A DNA stretch of 64,000 bases from NCBI GenBank assembly GCA_964477265.1, contig CAYZDJ010000008.1:29462-93461 (forward strand). The letters are read 5' to 3'. The stretch is from CAIVPM01 sp964477265 (GTDB lineage: Bacteria; Bacteroidota; Bacteroidia; Chitinophagales; Chitinophagaceae). Numbering within the stretch: the stretch's first letter is position 1; each line of letters opens with the position of its first letter. Positions 60,841 through 64,000 of this stretch are shown here, piece by piece. The translations under genes and the position numbers were made by a program. The notes below the pieces were generated by a model. The model searched no databases, had not been told where the DNA came from, and saw only the letters and a program-made list of their open reading frames with translations.

Positions 60841-61509
60841 TTATTTAAAGGTTTTTAAATAGTTTTTTGTTTGGGTTAATATTATCATTTCGGCAACAAG
60901 CAAATTGCCAATAACGCTTATCCATAAACTTATTTCGTAGTTCTTTGTTAGCTCAACATTCATTAAGTAAAGTATAATGTAATACACCCTGAAAGTAACA
61001 GCAGTCAATGCCATTGTATAGCTGCGTATCATCCATACTTTGTGTTGAACAAAATTCTTTTGCAATGCAGTGGCAAAGCCTTTTGCTGTAAAGAAAAACC
61101 AACTGATTGCCATAAACATAAACAAGCATTTTTCTGCTATTCCACCTTTGGCAAAAAAGCTCATGTACAAGCCTGTAGGTGCAGCTAAAAGCAATACAAC
61201 AAAAACATAAATCCTACCTGCCCAAATGTGAATGTTCTTTCTTTTTTTTAATATGTAAGATGAGAACTGCAATAATGCAGTACCAATGCAAAACATACCA
61301 GCAAAAATGTGTATGTAAAAACAGGACTTATACACTGGTTTTAAAAACAATATAGCACGCTCTGTTATAAAGGCAAAGTCTTGCTTAAAATTAAAGTAAG
61401 GAATGGTATTGTAAATAATCAATAAGCTAAAAAAGCAAACAGGCAACCAAAATAAAATAAATATTGAAAAAGCCTTGATGCGTTGCAGTTGTATTTGTCT
61501 TACATTCAT
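60841..61509 (-). CDS. DUF2306 family membrane protein
   Basis: This 222-residue integral membrane protein has about six helices. The pattern HIFAGMFCIGTALLQFSSYI, then HIWAGRIYVFVVLLLAAPTGLY and HKVWMIRSYTMALTAVTFRVYY (given in part) is that of DUF2306, with conserved His residues in the helices that could bind heme or metal. Function is unknown. Confidence 0.82.
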   Translation of the reverse strand: MNVRQIQLQRIKAFSIFILFWLPVCFFSLLIIYNTIPYFNFKQDFAFITERAILFLKPVYKSCFYIHIFAGMFCIGTALLQFSSYILKKRKNIHIWAGRIYVFVVLLLAAPTGLYMSFFAKGGIAEKCLFMFMAISWFFFTAKGFATALQKNFVQHKVWMIRSYTMALTAVTFRVYYIILYLMNVELTKNYEISLWISVIGNLLVAEMIILTQTKNYLKTFK

Positions 61510-61592
61510 ATAGCAGTTTTAAGGCAATGAGATGAGGGTAGTAAATTATTTCATATAAATATTTGTTAAAGAAATGTTAAATGATTCTTGTG

Positions 61593-61631
61593 AAATCGCA
61601 AGTGCCAAAAATGCTTCTGGCACTGCGATTT
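61593..61631 (-). terminator. hairpin after the frameshifted lipoprotein gene
   Basis: AAATCGCA and GTGCCA (61593-61607, one bulged A) pair with TGGCACTGCGATTT (61618-61631). It lacks a strong T run on the minus strand, so termination is not certain. Confidence 0.6.
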
Positions 61632-61660
61632 ACTTTGTTAAACACACTTATGATAGAAGG

Positions 61661-63387
61661 TTATTTTAGATTGGACATCATGTCTTTCAACTCATCATTA
61701 TTCACTTTTTGCAAGTCAAAGCTTAATGGATTGTCCTTTGAAATTGCTGCATAATCAGACTTGCCAAAATAATTTGTATAGCCATCGCTGCCAATGGCGA
61801 CTGCCATTGCCTGCTCTCCAACAGGCACATTTACAAATGCATAATTTCCACTGGCATCAACGCTTGCAGGCATCAACGATTTTATATTTTTAAATAAAAG
61901 ATACACCACAACTTTTTTGCTTTTGTCCAAATTTCTTATGTTGGTTTTGCACAATATTTTTTCGGCAGGGCTGTTGTAAAATCTATCGCAATTTATCCAG
62001 CCAAAATTATTAACACGAGCCACCATTGCCGAGTTCCTATTTAACTGCTCAGTGGCAGCATATAACCTGAAAAGCCTTTCGTAGTTGGCTTTGCTATAGG
62101 CATTCATCTTTTTATAGATAAGCATTTTTAATTTCTCAGGAATGGTTTTGCACTGTGGTGTTGTAATTATAGAATCTATAACAAGCTGCCTGATATCGCC
62201 TTTGTGAGTATAGATAAATTCATAGGTTATAGGTTCTTTTTCCTTGCTGTTAAATACACGGCATCTGTCAACAAATTCGCCATCTTCAAACATTGTGGTT
62301 AAGGCTTCCATTTGCTTTTCCTTTAGTTCATCATACATCCAGTCATCGCCTGCACTTTTTTGTTTAAAGCCTTTATCCAAAATTTTTGTGCGTGTTATTT
62401 TATACATATCAAAATCCCACACTTCCTCGCACAAAACCCTTTTATCGTTATTGTTTACCCAATAATCAAAATATCTTTTCTCCCCTTTTCTATAATAAAA
62501 ATCAGTATTACCAAGGTCAACAGATGTAATTGTTAAATTGTTAGTTGAATTAAATGACAAAGCCTGTTTACGTGATGCATCATACATTATATCTGAATTT
62601 GTGTTTATAAAACTGGTGTTTGAAGGTTTCCAGTTGATGGCACCATCAGCATTTTTTTCTCCATAAAAAACCGAGTAGCCCGGCTGGCTGATAATGTTGC
62701 TTCCAAGCTCAAACGACTTACCATTTTTAAGTTTCACATTTTCGCCATTGCTTGTGGCACTTATATACCAACTGCCTCCACTTTCAAGCATTTGACCATT
62801 GCTTACAGTTGGAGAGTGCATGGCAAGCATATCAATTGTGTTTGCCATTTCCATTATTTTAATATCAACTGGTGTTGTAATGGGTTTACCAGATTCAGTC
62901 TCCAAATCGCTTGTATTAATAGCAATGGCAGTGCCTTTGTTTGTAACAAACTTTGTTGTAGTGTTTGCATCTGCAGTAAATGATTGCTTGTTTACAACAC
63001 TGTTAAACTGCTCTCTTAAAACTGCTGGTGTAAATGTTGCTGTTGCTTTTTGTGAAATTGTTGCATTGGTAATATTTTGTTGTTGAACTTGTGCTTTGCT
63101 TTCAGTTGTTGTGGTGGCAATGTGGTTTTCTTTTTCTTTTTTTATACTTGTATTTACTGTAGCAGAAGATGTAGTTTGTGTGCTTTGTGAAGTTGTTGCT
63201 GGTGTAGTACTTTGTGCTGTTGTTTGTTGTGGTGTTTGCTGTGCTTGTTCTGATGCAGGTGCTGTGCTTGTTCTGATGCAGGTGCTGTGCTTGTTGTGTT
63301 TTGATTGTCAGGTGGTGTACTTGTGGTTTCTGTGTTGTTGCATGCTGCTGAAACAATGATAAGCAGCGTGATTAATTTTGTTTTCAT
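61661..63387 (-). pseudogene. lipoprotein gene frameshifted by a 23-bp tandem duplication
   Basis: The gene begins at 63387 with a lipoprotein signal (LITLLIIVSAAC, lipobox Cys16) and a Thr/Gln/Ser-rich linker. At 63241-63286 a 23-bp unit is present twice, which shifts the frame; the original frame then runs into unrelated sequence. The downstream frame continues without a stop as far as 61661. Removing one copy of the unit gives a continuous frame of 568 codons including stop. The downstream part has the patterns LESGGSWYISATSNGENVKL, NFGWINCDRFYN and VPVGEQAMAVAIGSDGY (given in part), typical of an uncharacterised Bacteroidota secreted family. A shorter, separate protein could start inside (a TTG at 62905), but the family likeness argues for one gene. 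This may be a pseudogene, an assembly error, or a phase-variable gene. Confidence 0.8.
63241..63286. repeat. 23-bp exact tandem duplication
   Basis: Positions 63241-63263 and 63264-63286 are identical. A third partial copy (GTGCTTGTT) follows at 63287. The unit length is not a multiple of three, so copy number sets the frame of the surrounding gene. Confidence 0.95.
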
Positions 63388-63536
63388 ACAACTATATTTT
63401 TTGGTTTAAGAAAGCAAGCTATAAAATCAATTCTTAATAAAAAGTTAATAGATGTATTTGAAAGAATTTTTCACAAAATTTTAAGAGAAAACATTTTTAA
63501 ATGTTAAAAAAATTAACAAATGCAGGGGCAAAAACA

Positions 63537-63567
63537 AATAAGCCACAAGTATTAGTTGTGGCTTATT
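63537..63567 (-). terminator. terminator after the MFS gene
   Basis: AATAAGCCACAA (63537-63548) pairs perfectly with TTGTGGCTTATT (63556-63567), 33 bp after the MFS stop. Confidence 0.85.
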
Positions 63568-63599
63568 GATATGGCGTGAAAAAATACTAAATGTTATAA

Positions 63600-64000
63600 C
63601 TATGCCTCTACCCTCTTCATTTTAGGCACTAAAAAATGCATAATTAACCAGCCTGTTAAATAAGCTGCACCACAAATGAAGAACATAATATAATATGCAG
63701 TTTGAATTTGTCCAATACTTTCATAATAAACAAACATTCTTTTTTGAACAAGGGCAGATAAAAGTATTCCACCCAATCCACCAAATAAACCACCAATTCC
63801 TGTTACAGATGCAGTTGATTTTTTTGGAAACATATCGCTTACTGTTGTAAAAATATTGGCACTCCAAGCCTGATGTGCAGCAGCAGCTAAACCAATTATC
63901 ATTACTGCAAACCACATGTTGGCATCTCCTGCCAATTGAGCAAACACAATTGGAATAACAAAGAATGCATAAATTAACATACTTGTTTTTCTTGCTTTAA
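63600..64000 (-). CDS. MFS transporter, C-terminal part (truncated by window edge)
   Basis: The last 133 codons of an MFS transporter. The frame stays open to the end of the window (KARKTS before MLIYAFFVIPIVFAQ), so the gene starts outside. Visible are four transmembrane helices and the loop MFPKKSTASVTGIGGLFGGLGG, which is characteristic of anion:cation symporters of the hexuronate (ExuT)-like group. The C-terminal end is LVPKMKRVEA. Hexuronate or a related sugar acid is a likely substrate. Confidence 0.85.
   Translation of the reverse strand, partial: KARKTSMLIYAFFVIPIVFAQLAGDANMWFAVMIIGLAAAAHQAWSANIFTTVSDMFPKKSTASVTGIGGLFGGLGGILLSALVQKRMFVYYESIGQIQTAYYIMFFICGAAYLTGWLIMHFLVPKMKRVEA

Noticed and set aside
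63096..63359. Plus-strand Cys/Val-rich frame
   Set aside because: It is the complement of the Thr/Gln-rich linker of the lipoprotein gene; Cys/Val richness results from ACA/CAA codons read in reverse.

Overview
The window is AT-rich chromosomal DNA of a Bacteroidota bacterium, most likely a member of the Chitinophagales/Chitinophagaceae (placement inferred). The evidence is a type IX secretion C-terminal sorting domain on two proteins (VYPNPA motif), TonB-dependent receptor and CarboxypepD_reg domains, DUF4249 and DUF2306 proteins, a TPR/HisKA_2 histidine kinase, promoters of the Bacteroidota type (TTG, 19 bp, TAnnTTTG), and few Shine-Dalgarno sequences. Most of the window is ordinary housekeeping sequence. 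There is no rRNA, CRISPR array, transposase or integrase.

Layout. 1-4 kb: greA, a HIT protein, an RRM protein, then a purine-catabolism block (uraD, uraH, a CitE-like DUF6986 protein). 4-12 kb: ileS, a DksA/TraR-like protein with an Ala-Lys-Pro tail, folC, a DUF4249 lipoprotein, a small membrane protein. 12-16 kb: hmgA (tyrosine catabolism) facing a two-gene module (ALDH8-type 2-aminomuconate semialdehyde dehydrogenase plus a RidA-type deaminase) that fits the kynurenine branch of tryptophan catabolism. 16-19 kb: rfaE2, glgC, a GH13 glucosidase. 19-29 kb: a TlpA-like thioredoxin, trhO, an SGNH hydrolase, a T9SS cargo protein, a GNAT, initiator tRNA-Met, a two-component pair, and a PolX that looks polymerase-dead. 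29-41 kb: two LamG surface proteins, rfbD, folA, small membrane genes, crcB, a SAM hydroxide adenosyltransferase, an SDR, and a four-repeat CarboxypepD_reg T9SS protein. 41-51 kb: manC, fabI, rpsO-pnp, aspS, groESL. 51-60 kb: a sucrose-type utilization locus (fructokinase, GH100-like invertase, GPH sucrose transporter, TonB receptor, divergent LacI regulator, MFS). 60-64 kb: membrane proteins, a frameshifted lipoprotein gene and a truncated MFS gene.

The most unusual content is in the repeats. (1) At least sixteen arrays of degenerate 7-bp-period repeats, each with its own word, mostly abut start codons; one lies in frame inside ileS and another forms a linker in a fusion gene. (2) A four-helix-bundle (23S-IVS/S23 family) coding segment sits inside a ridA gene, flanked by inverted copies of such heptamers that include a 17-nt perfect inverted repeat. 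It resembles a small insertion cassette and creates a four-helix-bundle-RidA fusion. (3) The whole dehydrogenase/RidA module is bracketed by about 100-bp inverted repeats (66 of the 70 innermost positions identical). (4) A 23-bp tandem duplication puts a lipoprotein gene out of frame; removing one copy restores a 567-residue protein. (5) Four TTTGCGA/TCGCAAA half-sites in the lacI-TonB receptor intergenic region are likely operators of the sugar locus.
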